From Calliopum simillimum (lineage: Eukaryota > Arthropoda > Insecta > Diptera > Lauxaniidae), in contig OX638371.1 of NCBI GenBank assembly GCA_951812925.1, forward strand, positions 48,520,101 through 48,584,100: a stretch of DNA of 64,000 nt, read 5' to 3'. The position numbers and the translations under genes are program-made. Below the pieces are notes generated by a model. It was given only the letters and a program-made list of their open reading frames with translations, did not search any database and was not told where the DNA came from. Below, one piece after another: positions 1-10,351 of the stretch. Every line of letters begins with the position of its first letter. The stretch's first letter is position 1.

Positions 1-178
1 TATGGTCTATGCCAACAAGCCAGCGACGATTGATGAAGTTCGTACGAATATCGATCGTGAAATTGCAGCAGTATTGGCCGATTTATGTTTGAAAAGCGTC
101 AAAAATTGGATTCAGCGTCTGGACTTCTGCAAGCGTGCCCGTGGTGGCCATGCAAAAGAAATCGAGTTCCATACATAA
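1..178 (+). pseudogene. mariner/IS630-type transposase, C-terminal fragment
   Basis: An open frame from position 2 ends at a TAA at 176-178 (58 residues). It has the tail expected of a mariner-family transposase: YANKPATIDE, a helix rich in IDREIAAVL, then NWIQRLDFCKRARGGH and a final FHT. The same family tail, more decayed, is seen in the DD41D relic at 28.6-29.4 kb. The catalytic core lies off the left edge or is lost, so function cannot be judged. The next 120 bp end in an A+T-rich stretch that may hold the element's 3' terminus. Family assignment is from recognised motifs; the exact mariner lineage is not decidable. Confidence 0.7.
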
Positions 179-301
179 TGGCTTCGAATGTACTTTCACA
201 GGAATAAAGAATTTCATTGTTATCCAAAACCGTTTTCGTTTTATTTAAAAAAAACTTTTGTAGCGCTCTTATTCAAAAACCCTTTACTTGAATAGACTGC
301 C

Positions 302-673
302 ATTCTAGAAGGTAGACGTTTGATAGGTCCACATTTCGTGCTACAACAAGATAACGCACCTATTCACACTGCTAAAATAATATCAGAATACATTAAAAAC
401 AATAATTTAAATGCTTTGAAGTGGCCACCACAAAGCCCCGACCTGTCTCCAATCGAGAATGCTTGGGCGGTCTTACAAATGCGCAATTCTCAGGATAAGC
501 CTCAAACATTAGAAGATTTGAATGAATGCATAGTTCGACACTGGGAAAATATTTCGCTTGTCGAACGTTTGACACTCATCAACTTGATGCCACATAGAAT
601 GCTCAAAGCCATGGACACTGTGGATATTAAAATTATGATACGTATAACTTATTTTTGCAATTCGATTTTTTAA
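302..673 (+). pseudogene. Tc1-like (DD34E) transposase, C-terminal fragment
   Basis: The frame reads through the second and third catalytic motifs of a Tc1 transposase: QQDNAPIHTA and WPPQSPDLSPIENAW. Exactly 34 residues separate the D of QDN from the E of PIEN, the DD34E spacing of Tc1 elements. The N-terminal paired-like DNA-binding domain and first catalytic Asp are missing, so this is a 3' fragment. It abuts the mariner fragment at 1-178. No terminal inverted repeat pair was found. The fragment still has an uninterrupted 117-codon frame, so it could be a fairly recent truncation. Confidence 0.8.
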
Positions 674-775
674 GATAGCATTAAGTTTCTTCTACTAAAA
701 TGAATATAAATTAATTTTTGTGTTAATATATAATTTGGTTAAATACAGTACTTTCTTTAAGTATAATAAATTTCT

Positions 776-853
776 TTAACCCTTTCGACCCGGCTGTGAC
801 AATATATATATGTAAATTGGGATATATTGTCCCAGCCGGGTCGAAAGGGTTAA
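776..853. mobile_element. 70-bp hairpin element with TTAA duplications
   Basis: TTAA at 776-779 and again at 850-853 flank a 70-bp segment (780-849). Its ends are inverted copies: CCCTTTCGACCCGGCTG on the left and CAGCCGGGTCGAAAGGG on the right. The inner part, with ATATA runs, also pairs, so the whole unit is almost one hairpin. TTAA duplication plus CCC termini is what piggyBac-type non-autonomous elements show. It sits at the 5' edge of LINE1; the apparent start codon of the downstream ORF1 frame lies inside it and is therefore not the native LINE start. Confidence 0.75.
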
Positions 854-1555
854 ATATAAAAATTAATGCAATAGTTCAAGAGTTGGAGGAAAGAATTCTT
901 TGTGAGTTTCACCAAAACATAAGCACTATAAAAGAAGACATTAGTAATGTTTCCGAGCGAGTTATTCTTCTTGAAAAGAGTTCAGCAAATGTCGAGGCCC
1001 TTAATGATGAAATAGTTGCTCTTAAATCTCAGATCGCCAAAAATGAAAATGTGACTGTTGCATGTGATCTTATTATAAATGGTATACCTTTTAATGAAGG
1101 TGAAAATCTCAAAAACATTTTTAACGACTTATGCAAGTCAACAAGTATCGCACCACCAAACATCAAAAATGCTTTTCGGATGAAGGCTAAAGATTCAAAT
1201 GCTGGCTTAGATGCACCTATTATCATCAGACTGGAAACTCCGTATGAACGTAATCGCATTCTTAAATCTTTAGCGCTTTTTCGTCGTGCAAACGATACAA
1301 CACTTCTTCTTCAACATGCTGGTTTTCGGTCACAAAAGCCCATTTATATAAATGAAAGTTTGTGCAAAACTAATTATGGGATTTTAAAAACTGCTTTACA
1401 AAATAAAAGCAGAAACGAACTGTTTGCTGTTTTTTTCAATTCGTGGCCTTGTTTATGTGAAAATCAAGGCTGGCGACAAAGCTAAGCACATTGAGTGTGT
1501 GGAGAGCTTGCACAATCTGCTCAAGGACAACAAGAACAAGAACAACAGGAGCAAC
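854..1555 (+). pseudogene. LINE1 ORF1p-like RNA-binding protein, frameshifted
   Basis: The protein begins with a predicted coiled coil (about residues 20-95, rich in E, L, I and K with ISNVSERVILLEKS) followed by an RRM-like region starting ACDLIINGIPF and a C-terminal part with YINESLCKTNYGILK. This order matches LINE ORF1 proteins that coat the RNA and chaperone reverse transcription. At about 1447 the frame slips by one base: the first frame stops at 1485, while the next frame continues with VYVKIKAGDKAKHIECVESL. The native start is not visible because the TTAA element sits at the 5' edge. Confidence 0.75.
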
Positions 1556-1810
1556 ACAAAACAACGCTGACCAAACAACTCTTTTTCGTAAGCAATAATG
1601 CTTTTCAAAGATTTCCGCCCTTACATTCTTCAAATTTTATTTATTATTTTATTTTAATTTTTAATATAGTTATTTTTATTACATTTATTATTCATGTATT
1701 AGTAGTTTTCAGAAATGGTTACATTTTCAACTTATTATTAATTGAGAAATTCTCTTCATTGCAACAGTCGTGTTCAATTGCACATCTTGGTTACAAATAT
1801 TTATTTTATA

Positions 1811-3020
1811 ATGGTTGATTCCGACAATGAAAATAATAATTCCAATGACAACAATCTCATCCGAATTCTTGCTAAGCAACAAAGCGGCCTTAAGGTTTGC
1901 CACATTAACGCTCAAAGCTTAACAAAAAAATTAGATGAATTAAGATATATGTTTGAAAGCTCCGGTGTAGACATTATTTGTATATCTGAGACATGGATTA
2001 ATTTTGACATCCCTGACACTCTTTTAAGCGGCTTTCACATATTTCGCGCGGATAGGTATGGACATGCAGGTGGAGTGGCAATTTATATTAGAAACACCAT
2101 ATCATGCAAATTAGTGTGTAAATCTGACGCGGACAGTCAAATTGAATACATATTTGTCTCTGCTCTGCATAGCGATCAAAAATTACTCGTTGGTTGTGTG
2201 TACCGTCCCCATCGAAACATAGACACATCACCACTCCTGAGCACAATAGAAACCATTTCACTCTCCTTCCCACATATTATTATTTCAGGGGACTTCAACA
2301 GCAATCTCTTACTAGAAAATCATCTAAAAGACGACATGCAAGCCTTAGGTCCTAATCCAGTAAATATTTCAACACCAACTCATTTTACCCAATTTAACAG
2401 CACTTTGCTTGATCTCTTCTTTGTGAATGATAAATCAAAGGTACTACTGTACGATCAATTAACTGCATCTGCTTTTTCTAGACATGATCTCATATTTCTG
2501 TCATATAATCTTTATTTCGAAAATCTTCTGACCTCGTTTAGTTACAGAAATTTCAAAAAAATAGACTATAATCAACTCAATCTAAGAGTACATAACGTTT
2601 ATTGGTCCACTATATATGATATGGCAGAGGTTGAAGATCAGGTTACTTTTTTTGAACAAAACTTAAGTAACATTTTTGATGAAACTGTACCCCTTGAAAC
2701 CAAATATTCAAAATTTCGACAGAAGCCTTGGTTTAATAACTCAGTAAGAAATCTGATAAATGAACGCAACAGCGCATACAATCGATGGAAACGTTTCAAA
2801 ACTCCTGAGCTGTATGCAGAGTTTAAGCGTCTTAGAAAAGCTGTAGGTGTTGAAATGAAACTGGCAAAGACTCGGTTCTATAGTGAAAAGTTTCAAAAAG
2901 CTGTTGGAGGTAAAATGTTGTGGAATGAAATTAAAGAAATTGGAATTGGTAAGGAAAAAATTATTAGTCATGATGTAGTAGACGTCAATGACCTTAGCGA
3001 GAATTTTTTAAATTTTCCGA
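1811..3020 (+). pseudogene. LINE1 ORF2 N-terminal part: APE-type endonuclease
   Basis: The best start is the ATG at 1811 (MVDSDNENNN); an upstream in-frame extension has no similarity. Endonuclease motifs in order: HINAQSL, CISETWI, YRPH, SGDFNSN, then SRHDLIF. Family members normally have SDH at the last motif; here the D appears replaced by R, which would damage the active site. A linker with YNRWKRFKTPELY follows and is shared almost verbatim with LINE2 at 36.4 kb. The frame is lost near 3020, upstream of the reverse transcriptase. Confidence 0.85.
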
Positions 3021-3029
3021 TGCTAGCCG

Positions 3030-4200
3030 TAACAATGTCTGTTCGAATTCAAATATCAGTTTCTCGTTTCGTTGTGTCGACCAGTACGAAGTACTGCAAA
3101 GTATACTATCAATTAAATCGAATGCTATTGGTCTGGACGAGATTCACCCTGTATTCTTGAAAGCCCTTCTCCCTGTTCTGTTGCCATATATTACTCATAT
3201 TTTTAATACCATTCTGACAAGTTCTAAATTCCCCAGTATGTGGAAGATAGCTAAAATTATCCCAGTGCCTAAATCTGCCCACGAATACCGACCCATAGCT
3301 ATTCTACCATTCCTTTCTAAAGCTTTTGAACTGTTGGTATACCAGCAAATAAATAGATTCACAAGCAATAGCGGGCTTATTACGGATAGACAATCAGGAT
3401 TTAGAGCAAAACGCAGCTGTGTAACTGCACTGGTGGATGTAGTAGAAAGCATACGTGCTGGGCTTGATCATAACAAAGTGAGCTTTCTAGTTCTTCTGGA
3501 TCATTCAAAGGCCTTTGATACAGTTGACCACTCCATTATGTATTCTAAACTCCTTGCGAATTTTAATTTCTCGTTAACAGCAGGTAAATTAATCAAGTCC
3601 TATCTGTTGAATAGATTGCAAGCAGTCTGTGTACACAATGTGAAATCGAATTTTCTTCCTGTAACGAGAGGAGTACCTCAGGGCTCTGTTCTTGGACCAC
3701 TCCTTTTTTCACTATATGTAAACGATTTGCCCAAGGTACTCCGAAATTGCAATATCCACATGTACGCGGATGATGTACAGCTGTATACAAGCTGCTCTCG
3801 TGAGAGTGTATCAAACTGTGTAGCACTTATCAATGATGATCTTGCTAACATTACTAACTGGGCAAAGGACAATGGTCTAAGCCTCAATCCTACTAAGTCA
3901 AAGTGCTTAGTCATTACTAAAAAACTAATAGACATTAGGGATTTCCCACATGTCCTGCTTAAAGAATGTCCCATCGATTATGTAGAATCTGCTAAGAATC
4001 TTGGTATTATTTTTAATAGGACACTATCTTGGAACACGCATATTAGATGTACAATTGGCAGAGTGTACAGCATGCTTCGAACATTGTGGATAACGCAATA
4101 CTATACACCGTTGAGGATACGATTACTACTCGCGAAAGCGTATCTTCTTCCTACTTTAATCTATGGGTGCGAGTTGTATGCTAATTGCGATGTTATGTAC
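3030..4200 (+). pseudogene. LINE1 ORF2 reverse transcriptase domain
   Basis: The RT frame carries the full set of fingers and palm motifs: [55 protein letters not shown] and MYADDVQLYT. Both catalytic aspartates of YADD and the D of motif A are present. The frame is entered after a shift near 3020 and left by another near 4198 (stop at 4230). In the intact element this domain would copy the RNA by target-primed reverse transcription in the nucleus. Apart from the frameshifts the domain looks little eroded. Confidence 0.9.
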
Positions 4201-4558
4201 AAGCAAGGCAAAGCTAAATGTATTTGTTAATAATATCGCCAGATATGTCTTTAGTCTAAGCCTTAGAGACCATGTCTCACAATTTACTGCTAAACTCTGC
4301 CAGATGTCCTTTGTGAACCTCCTTAATGTTCGAACTCTGCTGCTACTGCAAAAGATAATAAGTTCTAATGAACCCAAATATTTACGCGAAAGACTGATTT
4401 TTACACGCTCTAACCGATTCAATGCGCTTATCCAATTCCGACATTCTTGCCTTACTTCGGAGAGACAATTCTATATTCATGCTATACGTCTTTGGAATTC
4501 ATTACCCTCGGAACTTCGAACCATTTATACTTTTCTACGTTGCAATGAAATGAAATGA
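4198..4558 (+). pseudogene. LINE1 ORF2 C-terminal domain
   Basis: The continuation of ORF2 in another frame: KAKLNVFVNNIARYVFSL, then RDHVSQF, LLLLQKIIS and SERQFYIHAIRLWNSLPSEL. LINE2 has the matching end at 53972-54331 with its own stop. Here the last residues are replaced by an ATGAA repeat that supplies the stop, so the natural C terminus seems to have been overwritten by microsatellite growth. Confidence 0.8.
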
Positions 4559-4566
4559 AATGAAAT
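4547..4566 (+). repeat. (ATGAA)n microsatellite at LINE1 3' end
   Basis: Four GAAAT units in a row follow the ORF2 C terminus and precede A-rich 3' sequence. Confidence 0.8.
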
Positions 4567-4959
4567 TCATTAATAAGTAGATAATAAAAAAAAAAAGAAA
4601 AAAAATATTAAAATTTTTTTTTTTTTAATTATTTCGTATTTTTCTCTAATATGAATTTGTAAAACCATTTCTTTTGATGTTTTTATGTTTTTTTTATGTA
4701 TTTTCGTTTTTAAGATTATTTTTATTTTTATTATTGTAACGCAATTTCTTTTATACTTTTACTCAGAATGCCATTATACACATAACATGAAGCTAGTGCT
4801 GTAATATTAAGATTACTTTAAGAATCTTATTGTACTAGCTAATCGCATAAATAAACCAAATCAATATAAAAATCATGTCAATAAAATTCAATAAAAAAAA
4901 TTTCACGTGCCTTATTGTTTATGTATTTTACTTGATAACTTAATTTTTCCAGATACTGT

Positions 4960-5070
4960 ATATCATTTTGATTTAATTTTTTGATATCATTTTGATATCA
5001 TTCTTTGATATCATTTTGATATTATTTTTGATATCATTTTGATATCGATTTTTGATATCAATGTGATATA
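4960..5070. repeat. Tandem TTTTGATATCA repeat
   Basis: About eight irregular copies of a unit built around GATATC (TTTTGATATCATTTTGATAT) run in series. GATATC is itself palindromic, so the array can fold on either strand. No gene is associated. Confidence 0.8.
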
Positions 5071-6363
5071 CGCAAAGCGTTACATTCCGTACATCACTGT
5101 CATATCCTTTTTTTTATCAAATTTTAATAAGTCACTAACAAATTTTGGATATATTTTTAATATACTTTTCTTGATCGGGGCTGAGTATTTTACTTCGCAA
5201 GGATGGATTTTTTCAAAATATTTCCAATATTGCAGGAAATAGCTTTTTTCTATAACTCCAGTTCAATGTTAGAGATTGTATTTAAATAATTTTTTTTTTC
5301 CTCAAAACTTGTGTTACAAAGTTTATTTTTTTAACAAAGGTAAGCATTATATTTCAGTCATTTGTATTAATATGAAATATTAAGAAATATAAATTAAATA
5401 AAAACAATAGGAACTTATTTCTGGTTCTTTTGAAAATAAGAGTATTCATTCAAATTGAGATTTAGTTGAAGTAAAATACTCCGATAGCAGCACATCGGCT
5501 GCACTGATAAGAACTTTGGAAAACCGGTTTTTGCGTATACAATTAAGTTTTTTCTTTTCTTTTTGCTTTCACTCTTTGTAGTGCGCTAATAACAAAAACA
5601 ATAGTATTTTCTTTCATTGTGTTTCCAGTCCTCGAAAAGATTTTTCACACTGCACATATGTTTGTATGCCTTGTGCACATCTCTCTCTCACCACTCTTAT
5701 GACACTCTTTTGGTACCAAATTCAGGTCCCACAAGAAATTTTGCATAGTACATTCAAATGTATGCCAGTGAACCATTTTTCTATTTATTCAATCTTTGAC
5801 ATTACATTCTTACGAGTTAGCAATTTATATTACCAAAAGTTGTGATTTTTGTTATTCGTAAAGTATTTAATTACCTACACTGAGCAACACGAAACTTTGA
5901 ATAATATTTTAGTCAATTTTTTTGATTCATAAACGGCTTAAACCGCATCTGGCAGTGCAGAAACCGCATTTTTCTGATCTATGGCGAGCATCTAGGAAGT
6001 AGTGTAGTTCATTCTTGCTAACGGCATCGAATAGCCATGGACCCTCTCAATATATGTACTTACCATTCAACTTTTCCAATCGGTTCATTACTTTCCGAAA
6101 TATCATCCATTAATGTTAAGGTATCTCAAATCCATGTGAAGGACAACATTAAATGCGGTAAAACTATATTGCAATACTTCCTGGGTACACGCCATATGTC
6201 TGAAAATAGCGCTTTAACGGTAACAGACGTGACAGAAAAAATGGTTGTAAGATTCGGAGTTAGCGATGGCAAAATAATCAAAAAAGGTTGTAGAGATCTC
6301 ATTCAAAATTTTTCTCTGTCAATTTGGGTACTATGTTATGATTTAACTTTTTTACATACATAC
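5071..6363. other. Intronic sequence, no gene recognised
   Basis: A+T-rich unique-looking DNA downstream (in gene direction) of the DIP2 exon. An ORF at 6037-6423 (+) overlaps the exon antisense and has no recognisable domain. A 22-bp block near 6193 (CGCCATATGTCTGAAAATAG) recurs near 36131, so part of this stretch is probably an old repeat. Confidence 0.5.
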
Positions 6364-6733
6364 CTATGGGTAATATTAACTCCACTTAGTCGACCACAAG
6401 TTGAAACACTAAAATCCAAGTAAGAAGTTGAATCCAAAGAAGCAGTCGCAATAGATGTAAGCTTTCTTTTAGGATTATCATCAATATCAAGTATAGTTGG
6501 CCAACTTTTTGGATCAATAGATGCTGCAGCTTCACGTGACTTTAAAAGTTTAATTATTGGCTGAATTGATAATACTATTCCACTTTTTGAAACATCTACA
6601 ATCATTCGAACTGTTGGAAGGGTTGTTTGTAGATTTTGAGGATGCGGAGGTCGAATAGTTATAGGAATAGCCGCTATATACAAGCATCCATAAAATGCGC
6701 AAAGTAAATCCAGGCCCGGTGGAAATATTAAGG
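6364..6733 (-). CDS. DIP2: DIP2 homologue, internal exon (AMP-binding-like domain)
   Basis: Read on the minus strand, 370 bp are open without stops between an acceptor (polypyrimidine tract then TAG, AG at 6735-6734) and a donor GTATGT (GT at 6363-6362). The translation holds LIFPPGLDLLCAFYGCLY, PITIRPPHPQNL, TTLPTVRMIVDVSKSG, LLKSREAAASID and TYLDFSVST-like YLDFSVSTCGRLSGV, all hallmarks of the first adenylate-forming-like domain of Disco-interacting protein 2. The exon starts with two bases that complete a codon begun by the exon at 33014-33118. Identification rests on recalled family sequence; the strong reading-frame constraint and splice sites make it the clearest host gene in the window. 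Confidence 0.92.
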
Positions 6734-7137
6734 CTAAAAAAAATTTTTAAACACATTGTATTAATATTCATAAACGTATCCGCCATCTCATACATAAATA
6801 CATAAAAACTGCCCCATCATAGGCAGTTCATACATCACTTATACATTAGTGGTGAGTATTAACGAATTTGTGGCATAAAGACTTGGGCAGAAAAGTCCGA
6901 TATTTTGTAATACCATGTTGAAGAGGCATGCGGTAGTTTTTTTGTTTCATTATACATATTATTTTTGCATTTATTCCCATTCTGACACATACATATGGTG
7001 AATTTCAAATTCTGTTGCATAACGTTTGTACTAGGGATGTCAATTTTCGGGCTTTTACTGATCACGGGATTATAGCATTTTTTAAATAGATCGAAAAAAT
7101 AAAAGTCTAATAACAACGAATGTTTTTAAAACATTGA
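6734..7137. other. Intron next to the DIP2 acceptor
   Basis: No gene, repeat or RNA recognised here beyond the splice acceptor of the exon at 6364-6733. Confidence 0.5.
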
Positions 7138-7350
7138 GGGCCTTATCGTAAATCTGAAGGGAGTTTCCATTCTCTCCCTCCCGGGGAAGGAGCACTGGAA
7201 GTAGTGAATATTTTATAAATGGAAAGTCCCCTTCCTGCAGGTATCTTTTTTTATTTTAATATCGCTGACATTTTCAGAAATAACCAGTTTGCAGCGCTGT
7301 GTTTTTGCATGACCGTTGACATTTTGCACTGTAAAAAGGTTTGAATAATT
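7138..7350 (+). mobile_element. End fragment of GGGCCTTATCG element
   Basis: Begins GGGCCTTATCGTAAATCTGA and is nearly identical to the left part of the complete element at 47636-49617. It keeps the uninterrupted stretch into which a DINE-1-like element inserted in that other copy, so it serves as the empty site. No right end is present. Confidence 0.8.
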
Positions 7351-7865
7351 TTGAAGAATTTGAGCCCTGCCTACTCTACACAGCTGTTCAATATTTAAAA
7401 AGCGACTAGCTGGCCTAGTCACTTGCTATATGTACAGCAATGTGAGATAAGACTTTCAAAAATATTTTCAAATTAAAAATCTCAGTTTTTGATCTTGGTT
7501 GCGTTTTTTTAATTAATTTTCAAATGTCATACAAGATGGCTTAATACTTAAAACTTATAAACATAATGAGAATTATAAAGTAACATGTTAATCGTTAAAT
7601 GATCATTAACTAAAGTTAGTACGAATAACAACAACAACAATAGGTTTATGCTGCACTTGTTTTACGCGTGTGCATTGCATTGTACATGCAAGCGTACACC
7701 CACTGCACAAAACAGCGTACGCATGTACATAACATTCTACAAACAAACGTACGCATAAGATAACGTTAACTTTTAGAACCTACTAATTTGTTAGTACAGT
7801 GGCGTGATATAAAATAATTATAAATGCACAACACCTCCCTTTTTTTGTTTTTATTTTATTATTAA
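7351..7865. other. No gene; unclassified intronic sequence
   Basis: Contains a short ACA-rich run near 7630 and alternating CGTACGC/TGTACA-like words at 7680-7755. Nothing codes. Confidence 0.4.
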
Positions 7866-8415
7866 CTTTGTGCTAATTTTAACCTGTTCTTATATACTAA
7901 TACTAGCTGGCTCGGAAGCGACTTTGTTCGCCCGTTCCCGATGCCCTTTACATATGTTCCGAGTCCCATCTATCTCCGTCATCCTTCTCTTCCAACCCAG
8001 GTTTTTCAAGGTGAATAAAATATATATTTGTGAACCAACTTTTATAATGATAGCTACTATAGTCGTAGAAATACAGCTTTTTGAGTATTTTTACTGTAGC
8101 GGGGGTGCAAATCTCTTCCGTTTAATCCCTCTTAAGCTTTGTATACTGAATAGTAGACGCAATAAACATCCATGTGCCAAGTTTCATAATGATAGCTGAT
8201 ATAAGAACACTGATATAGCATTTTGTGTGTTTTTTTAATATGAGGAGTGCAACGTCCCCTTGTTCAATTCTCCTCATATTTTGCATGGTGAATGGTACAT
8301 AAATTATGCATAAATTCACCAACTTTCATAATCATAGCTTGTATAGCTGTAGAGACATAGCATTTTTGGTATTTTTTTAGTATGGGGGGTACAACCCCCG
8401 TTCCCCTCAGTGGCA
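7866..8415. repeat. Tandem repeats of about 150 bp (three units)
   Basis: After a block reading CTAGCTGGCTCGGAAGCGAC, three imperfect units follow at roughly 8015, 8160 and 8305. Each has a phrase like CCAACTTTCATAATCATAGC, then a run with GACATAGCATTTTT, then GGGGGTACAACCCCC-type G/C clusters. The organisation resembles the internal repeats of Helitron-like or SINE-tail families; class unknown. Confidence 0.55.
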
Positions 8416-8559
8416 TCTCACCCCCTTAAGAACCTTCTACAGACCACAACAAACAATTTAAAAAAAAAATCATGTAAATCGGCCGTGTAGTTTCCGCGTT
8501 CATAAGCTACATACGGACACCATTTCATTTTTATATATATATATATGTAGATATGCTTA

Positions 8560-9093
8560 TTATCTACTTTTATTTTACAATTTCCAAAATCATCTAAATC
8601 GGTTATTCGATATGGACCTTTATAAATACTGTCAAGCTTATGGCCTACATCATGTTCCAACAAAACCAAATCATTTATTTTTAATTCCTTAATTTTTGCA
8701 TTTTTATCGTAATATTCTTTTGATATTCTTTTTGATTTTTCTACGAAATTAAAAGCTTCTTTTGCGTAAACAGTTGACGGGGTTGTATTGTAGTAATACG
8801 TAAAATATTTTAAACTTTCATCCCAATCAGACTTATCTGGAGATAGATATGAACGTAAGTATTCATTTAGTGTTCTATGGCTTCTTTCAACGGTTCCAAG
8901 AGTTTGGTGATGATAAGCCATAGAAGTTCTATGTTCAACCTTGAAAAGTTTGCAAAGTTCTATTAAAACTTGATTTTTATACTCTGTTCCCATATCAGAA
9001 ATAATTTGCCTAATTGAACCATGAATAAGGATACAATTCTCAACTATTGCTCTAGCAACGGTATTAGCTGACTTATCAGCAGGCCTGACAAGA
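8560..9093 (-). pseudogene. Ty3/gypsy integrase fragment
   Basis: On the minus strand the frame shows an rve-type integrase core: IISDMGTEYKN (second catalytic Asp), then AYHHQTLGTVERSHRTLNEY with the catalytic Glu, and NTTPS. The segment that usually follows (a Y-E-L-V-F-G-like stretch) is deleted, and the frame jumps to ISKEYYDKN, NDLVLLE and YKGPYRI, a GPY/F-type C-terminal module. Both ends run into unrelated repeat sequence. An integration-enzyme relic of an insect LTR retrotransposon; not functional. Confidence 0.8.
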
Positions 9094-9289
9094 AGGGAGT
9101 GGTAAGAGGGGGATTTCCCCCGGGCCCAGAATTTTTTGGACGGCCCAGACTTAAGCAGAAAGAATATCTTCATTAATAAAATTTATAGTATGATATTTAC
9201 GCTTAACTAGAGGACACAGGTGCAACCGACGAACACGAATCAAGCAATTGAGAAAAAACCCGGGCCCACACAATTATTATTATTAACAG

Positions 9290-9597
9290 TGGGATATTGA
9301 TTATGAATTGTGGAAGATAGCATGTCTCAAAACCCAATTTGAGAATGCATTCAACATAATAACAATTAAGAAATATTTCCACTGAACACAGCTGATAGCA
9401 ACAAGTGTACTTACATAAACAACAACAGGGTTATTTATGTGAGGATCTTTGACACGGTAGATCATTCCGTCAGCATGACCCAAGTGGTAGAGGTCTGCTG
9501 CATTCTTTTATTAGAATGCGGAAGGCTGCGGCTCGATTCTAGTAAGAAGCAAAGATTAACTAAAATAGGTCTGATGAGGCTATATACATTATATATT
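9290..9597 (+). mobile_element. Family F module fragment (tRNA-like plus half hammerhead)
   Basis: Matches the 26640-26960 copy closely over the 5' body, tRNA-like part and first half of a hammerhead core (GGTCTGATGAGGCTA at 9568-9582). It stops inside ribozyme stem II, where sequence beginning TAGGGTGGGCC takes over, perhaps another hAT-type insertion whose far end was not found. Confidence 0.7.
9470..9541 (+). ncRNA. tRNA-like sequence in family F
   Basis: A box-like ATGACCCAAGTGG at 9475-9487 and B box-like GGCTCGATTC at 9530-9539, spaced as in tRNA-derived SINE heads. The B box carries a T to C change relative to the 26.8 kb copy. Not a functional tRNA gene. Confidence 0.6.
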
Positions 9598-10345
9598 AGG
9601 GTGGGCCAAATTGTATGGACGAAGTTTAATTGACCTCGGCTACCCCCTATGTGAAAGTTCATTCAATTCTATGAATATTTGCCCATATAATTTATTTGAC
9701 CGATATAATTTTTTGGAATCAATATCATCAATTCCACGCTATCCAGTAAACTTTTCGTAAAAACAAAACCCAATTTTATTGATTACTGACAGAATACCAG
9801 CCAAAACATATTATGATATTACTTTTGTCTCTATAAGAATTTTGAAAATTAAGCATAAAAATAAATATTAAACGCATGGTAAAATTTTCAATCGAAAATG
9901 CGCCGAACTAAAGTTGAACGTAGAGGTGTGGTTCCTTGGGCAAATATTCATAGAATTGAATGAACTTTCAGCCTAGGTTGGTGTTTTGTTTGAAAAAATT
10001 CATCCAAAAATATGGATCGTTTATTTTGAAAATCGGTCATAATAATCGGCTATTTGACCCATATCAATTTTTTTAATATATAGCATCAATTCCACACCAT
10101 CAAGTAAACTTTTTATGTAAACAGAACCCAATTTAATTAATTACTGACAGAATACCAGCCTGGAAATTAATTACAACAACAATAACAACAAAAAGTTCTT
10201 GTCGGACCTACTTTTGGAGATATAGGCACCAGAAGATCGAGATATATGTTTTATAAAAATTATTATAAGTTGGGAACCCCTGCAAGGATTTTGATAATAT
10301 TAGTGTCATACGAAAGATATGTTAACTTGCTACAAAATCGATCTA
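9598..10345. repeat. Repeat block with direct and inverted copies
   Basis: A segment ending ACTGACAGAATACCAGCC occurs at about 9695-9800 and again at 10058-10160 in the same orientation. GTTCATTCAATTCTATGAAT near 9658 is inverted near 9945. Probably remains of one or two foldback elements; ends not resolved. Confidence 0.5.
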
Positions 10346-10351
10346 CAAAAA

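Larger units (their letters stand above)
850..4890 (+). mobile_element. LINE1: near-complete, inactive non-LTR retrotransposon
   Basis: An APE-type non-LTR element with ORF1 (coiled coil plus RRM-like domain), endonuclease, reverse transcriptase and C-terminal domain in the normal order. It is broken by frameshifts near 1447, 3020 and 4198. The 3' region has an ATGAA microsatellite at 4547-4566 and AATAAA-like signals to about 4890. The endonuclease and RT resemble the CR1/L2 side of the Jockey superfamily rather than jockey itself (compare 57-61 kb); the clade is not certain. A second copy of the same family is scattered over 36.3-54.3 kb (LINE2). Confidence 0.85.

Noticed and set aside
1742..1810. 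Upstream extension of LINE1 ORF2 as coding
   Set aside because: No similarity to LINE proteins; the ATG at 1811 gives a better start.
4930..5075. Bacterial-type terminator or operator in GATATC repeats
   Set aside because: Simple tandem repeat in a fly intron; no supporting context.
6037..6423. 128-codon plus-strand ORF as a gene
   Set aside because: Its 3' part is antisense to the DIP2 exon and its 5' part has no recognisable domain; only a 22-bp word recurs elsewhere.
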